From: Flavobacterium hibernum
Lineage (GTDB): Bacteria > Bacteroidota > Bacteroidia > Flavobacteriales > Flavobacteriaceae
NCBI RefSeq assembly: GCF_000832125.1
Contig: NZ_JPRK01000005.1
Coordinates: forward strand, 186,001-250,000
Reading direction: 5' to 3'
DNA length: 64,000 nucleotides
The translations under genes and the position numbers were made by a program. The notes below the pieces were generated by a model. That model searched no databases. It worked only from the letters and a program-made list of their open reading frames with translations, and was not told the origin of the DNA. The first letter of the stretch is position 1, and every line of letters starts with the position of its first letter. This document shows positions 13,284 to 22,175 of this stretch, in pieces.

Positions 13284-16130
13284 TTAGAATTTGAAACTTA
13301 ATCTGGCAAAACCAAATCTACCGTTTAATCCAAATTGCGAAACTGCTCTAGAGTAAGCAAACTGATTTGCATTTGTTAAATCTGTGCTTGGTGCTGGCGT
13401 TAATGTTGGCGTTGTATTTGTAAATGCTGGTGTTGCAGGATTATTTCTGTCCGGATAAACATCTCCTATATTATTAAATCCAACTGTAAATCTAAACTTG
13501 TCGTTGATTTGATATCCAAGAGACAAATCGGTAACTATTTTTGAACTGTATTCCGGGTGTTCGTAAACTGAAGATGAACCATCTAAATTTACATCTGTTG
13601 CGCCTGGATCAGTCACTTTTCCAAAATAACTGTTTCTCAAATAAATATCCAGTTTTTTGATACTGAAGGTTGTCATTAAATTCGCTTTCAATTTCGGAAT
13701 TGCTTCTTCTAAATAAATTCTGCTTGATTCCGGAAAAAACGAATATTTATAAGGTTCTCCACCCGCATTAATAATAGATTGAGGAACATTTAAATCTCCT
13801 ACTCTTTTGGTTTCATTATAGCTTAATGCAAAATCATTTCTGATCGTAAAATCTGGAATAACATTGTATTTTTGAGAAATTACCACATCAACACCTTTAG
13901 TTTCAGAGTTAATTCCGTTAGTCCAGAATGAAGCTCTTTCTACTCCTTTTAAATCAAATGCTTGTTGAAACAATGTCAACGCATCTTTTTGTTCCGGCGA
14001 TGTAGCGGCATTTATTTGCGCATCTGTTGGTCTTGCATATTGTCCTGTTAATACAACTCTGTCGTCGATTCTTGTAAAATAAGCATCTGTTGCAATTGTA
14101 ATGTTTGCTTCAGGAATTTTGAATGTAAATCCTGTACTGATACTTTTAGATTTTTCAGGTTTTAAATTTTCAACTCCAATACTTTTTGCTGCCTGAGAAT
14201 CGTTTGTAAAATATCCTACTTGATAAGGTGAACCATTTATAAACTGTGTTGAACTCGCTTCAAAATATTTTTGTTGCAACGATGGCGCTCTAAAACCTGT
14301 TTGTCCGGAAATTCTCCAATTGATGTTATCGTTCAATTTTAAAAGAGACGCTAGTTTAAAAATTACTGTACTGCCAAAATCAGAATAATTCTCATAACGA
14401 GCCGCTCCGTTTAAAAGCCAATTTTCTGTAGCGTTTAATTCTAAATCTACGTATGCCGCGCCACTTTTTCTGTCTTTTGTTTTAGCATCTGAAGGCTGAA
14501 ATCCAGAGAAACCCTGTGCTCCTGCTCCACGTTTATTACCAAAAAAGTCCGTAACAATTAATGGTGAATTACTTGGTAAAATTCCAGAAACCAGATTTCC
14601 GTTTATATCATACAATCCGTAAGAAGCTTCTTCACCTGCTTTTATCTGATAATTTTCATATCTGAACTCTCCACCAAAAGCAACGTTTAATCCTTTTAAA
14701 ACATCATACTTTTTTGTTAAATCTAAATTGGTTGTACTTTGCAAAAACGAAACTTTACCTGCATCAAAACTTGAGGCTGAATTGGTTCCCAAAGTAGCAT
14801 TAATAGTATTGTTCACATCATATCTAAAAGAGTTTGTTCCGAGGTTTGTACTAATATCAGTATCAAAACCAAATAATTGTGTTGTAAGTCCTACCGCAGA
14901 TGAAGCGTCTAAAATCTTTGATTCGATTTGAGGCAAAAATCCGTTTTGATACACTTGCGTGAATGTTCCCGAGCCATTTGGCAATCTATTAAATGCATAA
15001 GAATCTCCATTTCTATAAGATACTCCACCAAATGAATATAAAGATGTAATCTCTGTTAAAGGATATTTTAAATTATAATAAGCTTGTCCTGATGCCAATT
15101 CTGACTGACCAACACTCATATTATAGTCGCTTCTTTGCTGACCTCTATAAGCGAGTTCGTTATTTGTAGTATCAAAATTTAAGGCTGTTTGCATTTGAGC
15201 TAGCGTTGTCGCTGATGAAATTGCGGTTTGTTGTGCTGGCGTAAAATAACCAACTTGTGGCGCATATTGCTTTAACGAACTCAGAATTTGTGCTGTATTT
15301 GGAGTATTATTGATATTGCTAAATAAGGAGTTAATAGCAACACCATTTTGAGCAGCTCTATTTTCGACAGCATTATAAGCATTAAAAATACCATTGTTTC
15401 TAATTCCTGCTCTACTTGTTGCTTGTCTCGTAACTGCACTACCTGTAACATTCAGAAAACTTCCTGCTTTACCAAGAGAAGTCCCGTAGTTTAGGTCTAA
15501 TTGCAAGGTTTGACCATCGGCTCCTCCTTTAAAATTATTAGATCCCGAAGATAAATTTGTACCGTATTGAATACCTCCTGAAATAAAATTCGCATTCTTT
15601 TTTAGTACAATATTGATAACTCCCGCAATTGCATCTGAACCGTATTGTGCAGCAGCTCCATCTCTAAGAACTTCGATTCTTTCGATTGCAAATGACGGAA
15701 TTGCATTTAAGTCTGTTCCAACGGATCCTCTACCAGGAGAACCATTAATATTTACTAATGAGCTTGTATGTCTACGTTTACCGTTTACTAAAATTAAAAC
15801 CTGATCCGGGCCTAAACCTCTTAATTGTGCAGGATCGACGTGATCTGTTGCATCGGCGGTCGAAGTTGCGTTACTGGTAAATGAAGGCGCTACGTAATTT
15901 AATATTTGGGTTACACTGGTTTGTGGAGATCCTTTTGTTATCTCAGAAATATTAAAAACATCAACCGGAACCGGCACATCTGTTTTTACTCTGTTCTTAC
16001 TTCTAGATCCCACTATTGTAACTTCTGACAATTCGTTATTCTTTAAACTGTCTTGTTCTTTTTTATTATCCTGCGCATAAATACCGGAAAATGTTAAAAG
16101 ACCTAATGCAAGTAGTACATTTTTTTTCAT
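13284..16130 (-). CDS. TonB-dependent outer-membrane receptor, putatively Met/Cys regulated
   Basis: 948 residues with a signal peptide (about 1-19, cleaved before QDNKKEQ), a plug domain at about 50-170 including QLRGLGPDQVLILVNGKR and IERIEVLRDGAAAQYGSDA, and a 22-strand-type barrel ending in aromatic F (RLSFKF). It lacks the N-terminal CarboxypepD_reg domain of SusC-like proteins and looks like a classical small-ligand receptor. Its ligand is unknown. It is preceded by a leader ORF with Cys and Met-Met codons and a terminator, and by a GATAGGGTA motif, and is divergent from metK. Import of a sulfur-containing compound (methionine, a peptide or an organosulfur source) is a reasonable inference. 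Confidence 0.9.
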   Translation of the reverse strand: MKKNVLLALGLLTFSGIYAQDNKKEQDSLKNNELSEVTIVGSRSKNRVKTDVPVPVDVFNISEITKGSPQTSVTQILNYVAPSFTSNATSTADATDHVDPAQLRGLGPDQVLILVNGKRRHTSSLVNINGSPGRGSVGTDLNAIPSFAIERIEVLRDGAAAQYGSDAIAGVINIVLKKNANFISGGIQYGTNLSSGSNNFKGGADGQTLQLDLNYGTSLGKAGSFLNVTGSAVTRQATSRAGIRNNGIFNAYNAVENRAAQNGVAINSLFSNINNTPNTAQILSSLKQYAPQVGYFTPAQQTAISSATTLAQMQTALNFDTTNNELAYRGQQRSDYNMSVGQSELASGQAYYNLKYPLTEITSLYSFGGVSYRNGDSYAFNRLPNGSGTFTQVYQNGFLPQIESKILDASSAVGLTTQLFGFDTDISTNLGTNSFRYDVNNTINATLGTNSASSFDAGKVSFLQSTTNLDLTKKYDVLKGLNVAFGGEFRYENYQIKAGEEASYGLYDINGNLVSGILPSNSPLIVTDFFGNKRGAGAQGFSGFQPSDAKTKDRKSGAAYVDLELNATENWLLNGAARYENYSDFGSTVIFKLASLLKLNDNINWRISGQTGFRAPSLQQKYFEASSTQFINGSPYQVGYFTNDSQAAKSIGVENLKPEKSKSISTGFTFKIPEANITIATDAYFTRIDDRVVLTGQYARPTDAQINAATSPEQKDALTLFQQAFDLKGVERASFWTNGINSETKGVDVVISQKYNVIPDFTIRNDFALSYNETKRVGDLNVPQSIINAGGEPYKYSFFPESSRIYLEEAIPKLKANLMTTFSIKKLDIYLRNSYFGKVTDPGATDVNLDGSSSVYEHPEYSSKIVTDLSLGYQINDKFRFTVGFNNIGDVYPDRNNPATPAFTNTTPTLTPAPSTDLTNANQFAYSRAVSQFGLNGRFGFARLSFKF

Positions 16131-16198
16131 TACTTTTTTCTGATTAATTAATGTTTTGGTTTAAATTGTTTTTGTTGCGGTTTAGTTTCTTTTAGAAA

Positions 16199-16227
16199 CA
16201 AAAAAACCCCTGCAATTTGCAGAGGTT
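16199..16227 (-). terminator. Attenuator terminator upstream of the TonB-dependent receptor
   Basis: On the minus strand AACCTCTGCA pairs with TGCAGGGGTT (10 bp, one G-U), loop AAT, then T6-T7. It lies 68 bases before the receptor start and 26 bases after the leader stop. Its 5' arm CTCTGC can alternatively pair with GCAGAG inside the leader ORF (16,266-16,271). Confidence 0.78.
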
Positions 16228-16253
16228 CTATTTATATTTTTCTTGAAAAAAAA

Positions 16254-16319
16254 CTACAATAGCATCTCTGCGGAAGGCTCCGGCATCATACATGGCTTAT
16301 TGCAAACTGTTAATTTCAT
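16254..16319 (-). CDS. Candidate Met/Cys leader peptide of the receptor attenuator
   Basis: 21 residues from ATG at 16317-16319 to TAG at 16254-16256, reading MKLTVCNKPCMMPEPSAEML plus a final Leu. Cys at 6 and 10 and Met at 11, 12 and 19 form a CMM cluster mid-peptide. Codons 17-18 (GCA GAG) are complementary to CTCTGC in the terminator's 5' arm. A ribosome held at codons 10-12 would leave them free to form the antiterminator; one that reaches the stop would cover them. The design matches the metY leader, so the receptor is probably induced when methionine or cysteine is short. Confidence 0.65.
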   Translation of the reverse strand: MKLTVCNKPCMMPEPSAEMLL

Positions 16320-16393
16320 TCTTTCTATTATTTTGATGAGGCAAATTTGCAAACTATTTTTTAATCGACCAAACAAAAATAGAAATAATTTCC

Positions 16394-16414
16394 ACTACCC
16401 TATCAATTTAGTAT
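16394..16414. promoter_or_regulatory. Operator candidate between the receptor leader and metK
   Basis: ACTACCCTATC-AATTTAGTAT; on the minus strand ATACTAAATT-GATAGGGTAGT, matching the motif at 633-657 and 13,083-13,103. It lies about 75 bases upstream of the receptor leader ATG and about 50 bases upstream of the metK promoter, so either or both divergent units could be controlled. Confidence 0.5.
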
Positions 16415-16463
16415 GTTTCTGTTAAATTTCTACTTATAAAAGTAAAAAAAGTTGAACTTTGAT

Positions 16464-16492
16464 TTGCAAATCAAAATGGTTTTATACCTTTG
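16464..16492 (+). promoter_or_regulatory. metK promoter (Bacteroidota type)
   Basis: TTG at 16464-16466 and TACCTTTG at 16485-16492, separated by 18 bases, match TTG-N17-23-TAnnTTTG exactly. Transcription would start a few bases later, just before the SAM-II aptamer. Confidence 0.75.
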
Positions 16493-16502
16493 CACCCGAA
16501 TA

Positions 16503-16615
16503 CAGAGGAAAAATTTGAACTGATTGCAACCTCTTCATAATGAAATGGTTCGTTATGAATACTGGAAAATTGATTTCAGTAGTAAAAAATGCTAAAGCAG
16601 AAACTCTCCTTTAGC
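16503..16615 (+). ncRNA. SAM-II riboswitch upstream of metK, with extra inserted hairpins
   Basis: P1 is AGAGG (16504-16508) with CCTCT (16530-16534). The loop AAATTTGAACTGATTGCAA matches the SAM-II L1 pattern (AUUU-AAC...AUUGCAA), and GTAAAAAATGCTAAAGCAG (16582-16600) matches the 3' conserved strand (AUAAA...GCUAAA). CTG (16520-16522) can pair with CAG (16598-16600) to form the pseudoknot. Between P1 and the 3' strand two additional hairpins (TTCATAA/TTATGAA and ACTGGAAA/TTTCAGT) are inserted. GCTAAAG (16591-16597) can also pair with CTTTAGC (16609-16615), followed by CTTTTCT, an alternative stem that would exclude the pseudoknot. It should sense S-adenosylmethionine, the product of metK. 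Confidence 0.85.
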
Positions 16616-16665
16616 CTTTTCTAGCAATTATTTTTCCTCAATTAATTTTAATTTAAAAAATTATT

Positions 16666-17916
16666 ATGGCTTATTTATTTACGTCAGAATCTGTTAGTGA
16701 AGGGCATCCAGACAAAGTTGCAGATCAAATTTCGGATGCATTAATTGATAACTTTTTGGCATTTGATGCTGACTCAAAAGTAGCTTGTGAAACTCTTGTT
16801 ACAACTGGTCAGGTAATTTTAGCTGGTGAAGTAAAATCGAATACCTATCTTGATGTGCAGCAAATTGCTCGCGAAGTAATCCGTAAAATTGGATATACTA
16901 AAAGTGAATATATGTTTGAAGCAAATTCTTGTGGAATTCTTTCAGCAATTCACGAGCAATCTGCAGATATTAATCAAGGTGTTGACAGAGCTAAGCCAGA
17001 AGAACAAGGTGCAGGTGATCAAGGAATGATGTTTGGTTATGCAACTAACGAAACTGAAAACTACATGCCATTGGCTCTTGACTTATCTCATAGCTTATTG
17101 CAAGAATTAGCAATTTTAAGACGCGAAAATAAGGAGATTACTTATTTACGTCCTGATGCTAAATCTCAAGTAACTTTAGAATATAGTGACGATAATAAAC
17201 CAACTCGTATTGATGCAATTGTAATTTCGACTCAACACGACGATTTTGATGAAGAAGCTACAATGTTGGCTAAAATCAAAAAAGATATTATCGAAATTTT
17301 GATTCCAAGAATTATCGCTAAAAATCCTGAGCACGCTCATTTATTTAATGATAAAATCAACTACCATATTAACCCAACAGGAAAATTCGTTATTGGAGGA
17401 CCTCACGGAGATACTGGTTTAACAGGAAGAAAAATCATTGTTGATACTTACGGTGGAAAAGGTGCTCACGGTGGTGGTGCATTCTCTGGAAAAGATCCAA
17501 GTAAAGTTGATAGAAGTGCTGCTTACGCGACACGTCATATCGCTAAAAACTTAGTTGCAGCTGGTGTTGCAGACGAGATTTTAGTTCAAGTTTCTTATGC
17601 AATTGGAGTTGCTCAACCAATGGGAATCTTTATTGATACTTACGGAACTTCTAAAGTAAACTTAACTAACGGTGAAATCGCTAAAAAAGTAGAAGCTATC
17701 TTTGATATGCGTCCTTACTTTATCGAGCAACGTTTAAAATTAAGAAACCCAATTTATAGTGAAACTGCTGCTTACGGACACATGGGACGTAAACCAGAAA
17801 CTGTAACTAAAACTTTTTCTGCTCCGGGAGGAAACGAAAAAACGGTTACTGTTGAATTGTTTACATGGGAAAAACTTGATTTTGTTGACCAAGTAAAAAC
17901 TGCTTTTGGATTGTAA
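16666..17916 (+). CDS. metK: S-adenosylmethionine synthetase
   Basis: 416 residues, a full-length MetK. Conserved segments include [17 protein letters not shown] (ATP and Mg site), [13 protein letters not shown] sequence around residues 110-118, [21 protein letters not shown] and [19 protein letters not shown]. It makes S-adenosylmethionine from methionine and ATP in the cytoplasm. It is transcribed alone from the promoter at 16464-16492 through a SAM-II riboswitch, giving product feedback, and ends in a strong terminator. It is divergent from the receptor unit, with a shared candidate operator between them. Confidence 0.97.
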   Translation: MAYLFTSESVSEGHPDKVADQISDALIDNFLAFDADSKVACETLVTTGQVILAGEVKSNTYLDVQQIAREVIRKIGYTKSEYMFEANSCGILSAIHEQSADINQGVDRAKPEEQGAGDQGMMFGYATNETENYMPLALDLSHSLLQELAILRRENKEITYLRPDAKSQVTLEYSDDNKPTRIDAIVISTQHDDFDEEATMLAKIKKDIIEILIPRIIAKNPEHAHLFNDKINYHINPTGKFVIGGPHGDTGLTGRKIIVDTYGGKGAHGGGAFSGKDPSKVDRSAAYATRHIAKNLVAAGVADEILVQVSYAIGVAQPMGIFIDTYGTSKVNLTNGEIAKKVEAIFDMRPYFIEQRLKLRNPIYSETAAYGHMGRKPETVTKTFSAPGGNEKTVTVELFTWEKLDFVDQVKTAFGL

Positions 17917-17976
17917 ATTTAGATTATTAGACTAACTTAGATTGTTAGATTTTTCGACAACTAGTTATTCTTAAGC

Positions 17977-18020
17977 ATAAAAAGAGGCTATCTATTCATT
18001 TAGATAGCCTCTTTATTTTT
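17977..18020 (+). terminator. Intrinsic terminator of metK
   Basis: A 14-bp perfect stem AAAGAGGCTATCTA / TAGATAGCCTCTTT with a 6-base loop and T-rich 3' flank, about 65 bases past the metK stop. Confidence 0.9.
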
Positions 18021-18053
18021 AGTATGGATTTTGAAATCTGTGTGTTTATTTGA

Positions 18054-18198
18054 ACGCGGATGAAACGGATTTACTTCATAAAGACGCGGATAAAAACGGA
18101 TTTTTTATTTATATCCTGCCTAAAGTAGAAAATAAAGAAAGAAAAAATCCGTTTTTATCCGCGTTTTCGCAATAGCGAATCCGTTTTATCAGCGTCTA
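18054..18198. repeat. Nested inverted repeat of CGGAT-type intergenic element
   Basis: Inner arms 18085-18106 and 18142-18163 are perfect complements over 22 bases. Outer arms near 18054-18072 and 18178-18197 are imperfect copies of the same ACGCGGAT-AAACGGATT theme. It sits between the convergent metK and M28 peptidase genes and looks like a dispersed palindromic element. Confidence 0.75.
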
Positions 18199-18223
18199 AA
18201 TTTCAATACAAATAAAACAGAAT

Positions 18224-19690
18224 TTATCGCTCTAATTGTACATTTGGTAATGTTTTAGGACGATTGGCATCGTTTGATAAAATCCAACCTGTACGATAAA
18301 TCCATTCAGTCATTTTATGTAGCTTCACAAAATCAATGTTTTCAGACTCATCCATTGGTGTGTGATATTGACTGTGCAAAACACTAGTGTAAAAAACAGA
18401 TGGAATTCCTTTTTTTGCATATGGCAAATGATCTGAACGGAAATAAAAATACTCTGGATGTTCTGGTCTGTCCCAAAGTTTATCCAAATCAAATTTTGGC
18501 CCTTCGTCATTTGCTCTTTTAGCTATAGCAACTAAATCTGATGAGTTTTCATGAGGAGAAGATGAACCTAAAAGTGCCGCCTGATTTACATTATTTCTAC
18601 CGATCATATCTCCGTTTAAAACTGCAATAATATCCTTTTCAGGAACTGTTGGGTGCGACGCATACCATCTTGATCCTAACAAACCACGTTCTTCTGAACC
18701 GTGAAATACAAATAAAGCGGTTCTTTTTCCGGGCTGTTTTTTATAGGCTCTTGCAATCGCTAACATTGCTACACAAGTACTGGCATTATCATCGGCTCCA
18801 TTATAAATTGAATCCTGACCGTATTTTTGACGAACGCCATCATGATCCTGATGTCCGCTAAAAAGAACATATTCCTTTTTTAATGTAGGATCTGTTCCTT
18901 CGATTTTTCCAACCACATTTACGGATGGATATTTATAGGTTTCAGAAATTACTTCTGTAGATAAAAGATCTTTTGTACTTTTTAAATATGCTAATTGATC
19001 ATTGTGTACCCAAAATACTGGCATTGTTGCACCAATTTTATCTCGAAAACCTTCGATTCCATAAATACCTCTTGTCATTTGTGGTTCGACTTGAGACCAG
19101 CTTTCTTCTGCCAATTGATCTGCCACCATAATAAGTGCCACTGCTCCTTTTTTTACAACAAGATCATAATATTTATTTCGAACAAGACCTGGATAACGTC
19201 TGTCAAATAACGAAATATCATCTGCGATTCCATCTTTAGATGCTAATAAAACAACAGCTTTTCCTTTTACATCGGCTTTCTCAATTTCTTCTTTTGTTGC
19301 CGCTCCCAAATACACTAATGACGCATCGACTTTTATATTTGTCGTCTCTGCTACCAGAACATCTTTCCACAATTTATATTCTTTTTGTCCTATTTTAAAT
19401 TTTGTGTTTGGAGTTACCTGATGCCTGTATAAATCAAAAAACTGAAAATAAGTTCCGTCATCACCCGCTGGTAACATTCCTGCTTCTTTGGCTTTATTTG
19501 CCAACCACATTGATACTTTTAACTCATCTAAAGTTCCGGCTTCTCTACCATTAAAATGATCGCCTGCCATTTGGTACATATCGGTTCTAAGATCTTTTTC
19601 AGTGATTGCCGTAACTAAAGGTTTTTTGATGTTTTGAGAGAAAGCAAGTCCTCCGCAAATAATCAAACCTAAGATCATTTTGTTTTTCAT
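18224..19690 (-). CDS. Secreted M28 family metallopeptidase
   Basis: 488 residues with a signal peptide (about 1-18, ending LAFSQ). A PA-type domain is inserted at about 110-250, followed by the M28 zinc peptidase core: GHQDHDG, GADDNAST, HGSEERGLLGSRWY, NGDMIG and HSQYHTPMDE carry the two-zinc ligands His, Asp, Glu, Asp and His. It is likely an aminopeptidase or carboxypeptidase acting in the periplasm or at the cell surface on peptides. It is a monocistronic unit flanked by a repeat and by a terminator upstream. Specificity cannot be read. Confidence 0.9.
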   Translation of the reverse strand: MKNKMILGLIICGGLAFSQNIKKPLVTAITEKDLRTDMYQMAGDHFNGREAGTLDELKVSMWLANKAKEAGMLPAGDDGTYFQFFDLYRHQVTPNTKFKIGQKEYKLWKDVLVAETTNIKVDASLVYLGAATKEEIEKADVKGKAVVLLASKDGIADDISLFDRRYPGLVRNKYYDLVVKKGAVALIMVADQLAEESWSQVEPQMTRGIYGIEGFRDKIGATMPVFWVHNDQLAYLKSTKDLLSTEVISETYKYPSVNVVGKIEGTDPTLKKEYVLFSGHQDHDGVRQKYGQDSIYNGADDNASTCVAMLAIARAYKKQPGKRTALFVFHGSEERGLLGSRWYASHPTVPEKDIIAVLNGDMIGRNNVNQAALLGSSSPHENSSDLVAIAKRANDEGPKFDLDKLWDRPEHPEYFYFRSDHLPYAKKGIPSVFYTSVLHSQYHTPMDESENIDFVKLHKMTEWIYRTGWILSNDANRPKTLPNVQLER

Positions 19691-19803
19691 ATGTTTAAGT
19701 TTAGTATTCCAAACTTACTAATTTATGCAGAAACGTAACCTTCAATTTTAAAACATCTGTCTGTTAAATGATAAAATCTATAAAAGGAATCGAATTTAAA
19801 CAA

Positions 19804-19832
19804 AAATGACTGCCAATTGTGGCAGTCATTCT
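19804..19832 (-). terminator. Intrinsic terminator after the 741-residue exported protein
   Basis: AATGACTGCCA / TGGCAGTCATT 11-bp stem with a 4-6 base loop and TTTTTG on the minus strand, 25 bases past the stop of the gene at 19,857. Confidence 0.8.
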
Positions 19833-19856
19833 TTTACAATTTTTTTTGAAACTATC

Positions 19857-22082
19857 TTAATATGTTCCGTTTTGCATCTTCGTTAAGGTTTCTTTTATTT
19901 CACTTGCTGTTTGTTCTTCTACATCAGCATTTAAATACTTAACTGCTAATGTTTGGGTTGCAATTGCTTTTTCTTTCTGACCATCTTTATAATATAACTG
20001 CGCCAGAGTATCTAAATAATAAGGATTGTTTTTGGTCACTGCCAAACTATACTCTGACCAAGTAATAGCCGATTTTATAAAATTAGAATTTGCAGGTTTT
20101 AAAACTACTGCCCAAGCGGCATCATTACAAAAATTAGAATGATATTCTTTAAACGAATTCCAACCATCATAAGTATAACTAGAGCTTGAATCCAAAGCGG
20201 TAAACATAGTGTCCAGTCTTTCAATTGGGCTTTGGTTATCTGCTAATAAGTTTGTGTTAAAATAAGTACTAAACTCCTTTAAGTAACTTGTATTAGAACC
20301 GTCTTTATCTTCGGTTTGAGCCAAATAAGCAAAGTAATTTCGATAACACTCAAAGCTTCCTTTTCCTGCCGCGATTAATTTTTTGTAAACAGAGATCACT
20401 TTACTTTGATTTGATTCTCCCGAAATTTCATTCTCTACAACATATTTGTTTTGTTCTAATGCATTGGCAATTTCAGTATTTAAAGCACCAATTGTATGGG
20501 TTTCATTTTCGATAGATGTAAACGCCAAACGTCCTGCATCGATTGCATCATAATGTTTTATCAAATAATCTATAGCAAGAAAATCAGTATCGTTTAGTAC
20601 TCTGTCTTCTGGTAAAAATTGCTTCGAGAATCCTTGATTTTTAATTTCTCTTAAAATGGTTTCAACCAAATACATATTTGGCTGTTTATCTTTTTGATGC
20701 GATTCAACAAGTTTTTTCCAAGTTTGAGCTACTTCTTTTTTATCTACTGTAGTATTTACAAACTTAAATTCAGCATCATTTTCATCTGTAGTTGTGTCGT
20801 AGTCATATGGTATTTCAAGCGCTGCAATCTTATTAAAAGCTAAAATTAAATCAGCATCTGTTGCTTTTTTATTTTTTAGGGGTTTATTAAAAGAAATTAA
20901 TCTCTCTGTTCTTTGGAGTTTTTTATACAACTCATCATAATAATAAAACTGATAACGTTTATCCAGCAAATTAGATTTTGCACTGGCCAAAATATTTCCA
21001 TTGCTATCCAATACTAACACAGTTGGGCTATCTGTAATTTTATTGATTTTCAACCACTTTTTATCATCGGCTGTAGCTAAATAATAATTAAACAAATCAT
21101 ATTCCGGATGATATTCATCATACATTGTATCGCTCAATTGAGATTCATGATCTTTAATAAATGCATCAAAATCAGCTTTAGCCGAAGTATTTTTGCTATC
21201 TACAGAAACTACCAAAAATTTAGTTTTATCATTTTTGGTAGATGCAATCGCACTTTTTAGATTATTCTCGATTTTAAATTTAAAATCAAAACCTTTAGCA
21301 GCATAAGCACTATCTACAACAACATATGAACTATCAACAGCCACTCCATTATCTGGGTTTACAAAAGCTTCTTTTCCTGGATATGTCCAGTTTGAAACAC
21401 TTTGACTCTCAATTGGCTTAACCGTTGTAGCAGCAACTGGCGAAGCATCTTTTTCATTCGAAAAAGCTATAGGATTTTTCCCCGTTTGCTCCGAAATCAT
21501 CAGTTGATTTGTTTTTCTGTCAAAAAAACCTGAAATGTTTAAATCTCCCACGGCATCAAGTTCATACTTGATCGTGACTTCTGAAACATCTTTTGGTAAA
21601 GCATATTTATAAATTTTGCTTTCTGTTTCATATCCTTCATATACTAAATATAAAAAATCTGTACGGTCAATTTCAAAATCAGCATCAACACTTGTCCAAT
21701 CAGGATCTACTTCTGTTTTTATATCTGATATTCTCTGATATTGAACTGATGCAGAACCGCTTTGTGTTCCGATATAAAATGAATAATAAGATGGATCTAA
21801 AAACTTAATTTTAATCTTTTTAGCCTTCTTGTCATTTTTAAAAGTAAGATTAAAAGAATTCTCCGTTTTTTCGGTTTGAAAAAATGACAAAGAATCTCCT
21901 TTGATTTTATAGTCCCCAGAATAAAAAACCAATTCGTATTTATTATTGTCTAATAAATTTAACTTGATTTTTTGCCCTTTGTTTGTAGATAAATAGGTGC
22001 CTTTTTCAATGCCTTTTGTTTGGGAATAAGAACTAAATATTAAACAGAAAAATATTGAAAAACTCCATAAAAATTTGCGCAT
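19857..22082 (-). CDS. Exported 741-residue protein with thioredoxin-like and TPR-like segments
   Basis: 741 residues with a signal peptide (about 1-20, ending SSYSQ). Residues 20-230 form a region of short beta strands. Around 280-400 a segment holding DSPTVLVLDSNGNILASAKSN resembles a thioredoxin-fold edge but has no CxxC, so no redox activity is predicted. The C-terminal 60 residues contain a TPR-like repeat (YYLDTLAQLYYKDGQKEKAI) followed by a short charged helix. It probably resides in the periplasm. Directly downstream, about 90 bases away, of a barrel protein and a GLPGLI protein on the same strand, so the three may form one envelope unit. No specific function is recognised. Confidence 0.72.
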   Translation of the reverse strand: MRKFLWSFSIFFCLIFSSYSQTKGIEKGTYLSTNKGQKIKLNLLDNNKYELVFYSGDYKIKGDSLSFFQTEKTENSFNLTFKNDKKAKKIKIKFLDPSYYSFYIGTQSGSASVQYQRISDIKTEVDPDWTSVDADFEIDRTDFLYLVYEGYETESKIYKYALPKDVSEVTIKYELDAVGDLNISGFFDRKTNQLMISEQTGKNPIAFSNEKDASPVAATTVKPIESQSVSNWTYPGKEAFVNPDNGVAVDSSYVVVDSAYAAKGFDFKFKIENNLKSAIASTKNDKTKFLVVSVDSKNTSAKADFDAFIKDHESQLSDTMYDEYHPEYDLFNYYLATADDKKWLKINKITDSPTVLVLDSNGNILASAKSNLLDKRYQFYYYDELYKKLQRTERLISFNKPLKNKKATDADLILAFNKIAALEIPYDYDTTTDENDAEFKFVNTTVDKKEVAQTWKKLVESHQKDKQPNMYLVETILREIKNQGFSKQFLPEDRVLNDTDFLAIDYLIKHYDAIDAGRLAFTSIENETHTIGALNTEIANALEQNKYVVENEISGESNQSKVISVYKKLIAAGKGSFECYRNYFAYLAQTEDKDGSNTSYLKEFSTYFNTNLLADNQSPIERLDTMFTALDSSSSYTYDGWNSFKEYHSNFCNDAAWAVVLKPANSNFIKSAITWSEYSLAVTKNNPYYLDTLAQLYYKDGQKEKAIATQTLAVKYLNADVEEQTASEIKETLTKMQNGTY

Positions 22083-22175
22083 GATCTAAATTTTGATTGT
22101 TAATATCAGGCGCAAAGATATTTGATTCTAGTCGAAATAAACTCTCTAAAAACAAAAAAATATGTAATCAAAGTA

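Noticed and set aside
16243..16425. 60-codon plus-strand frame antisense to the receptor leader
   Set aside because: It reads across the terminator stem, the leader ORF and the operator in antisense, has no family likeness and is fully explained by overlap with the leader-attenuator on the other strand.
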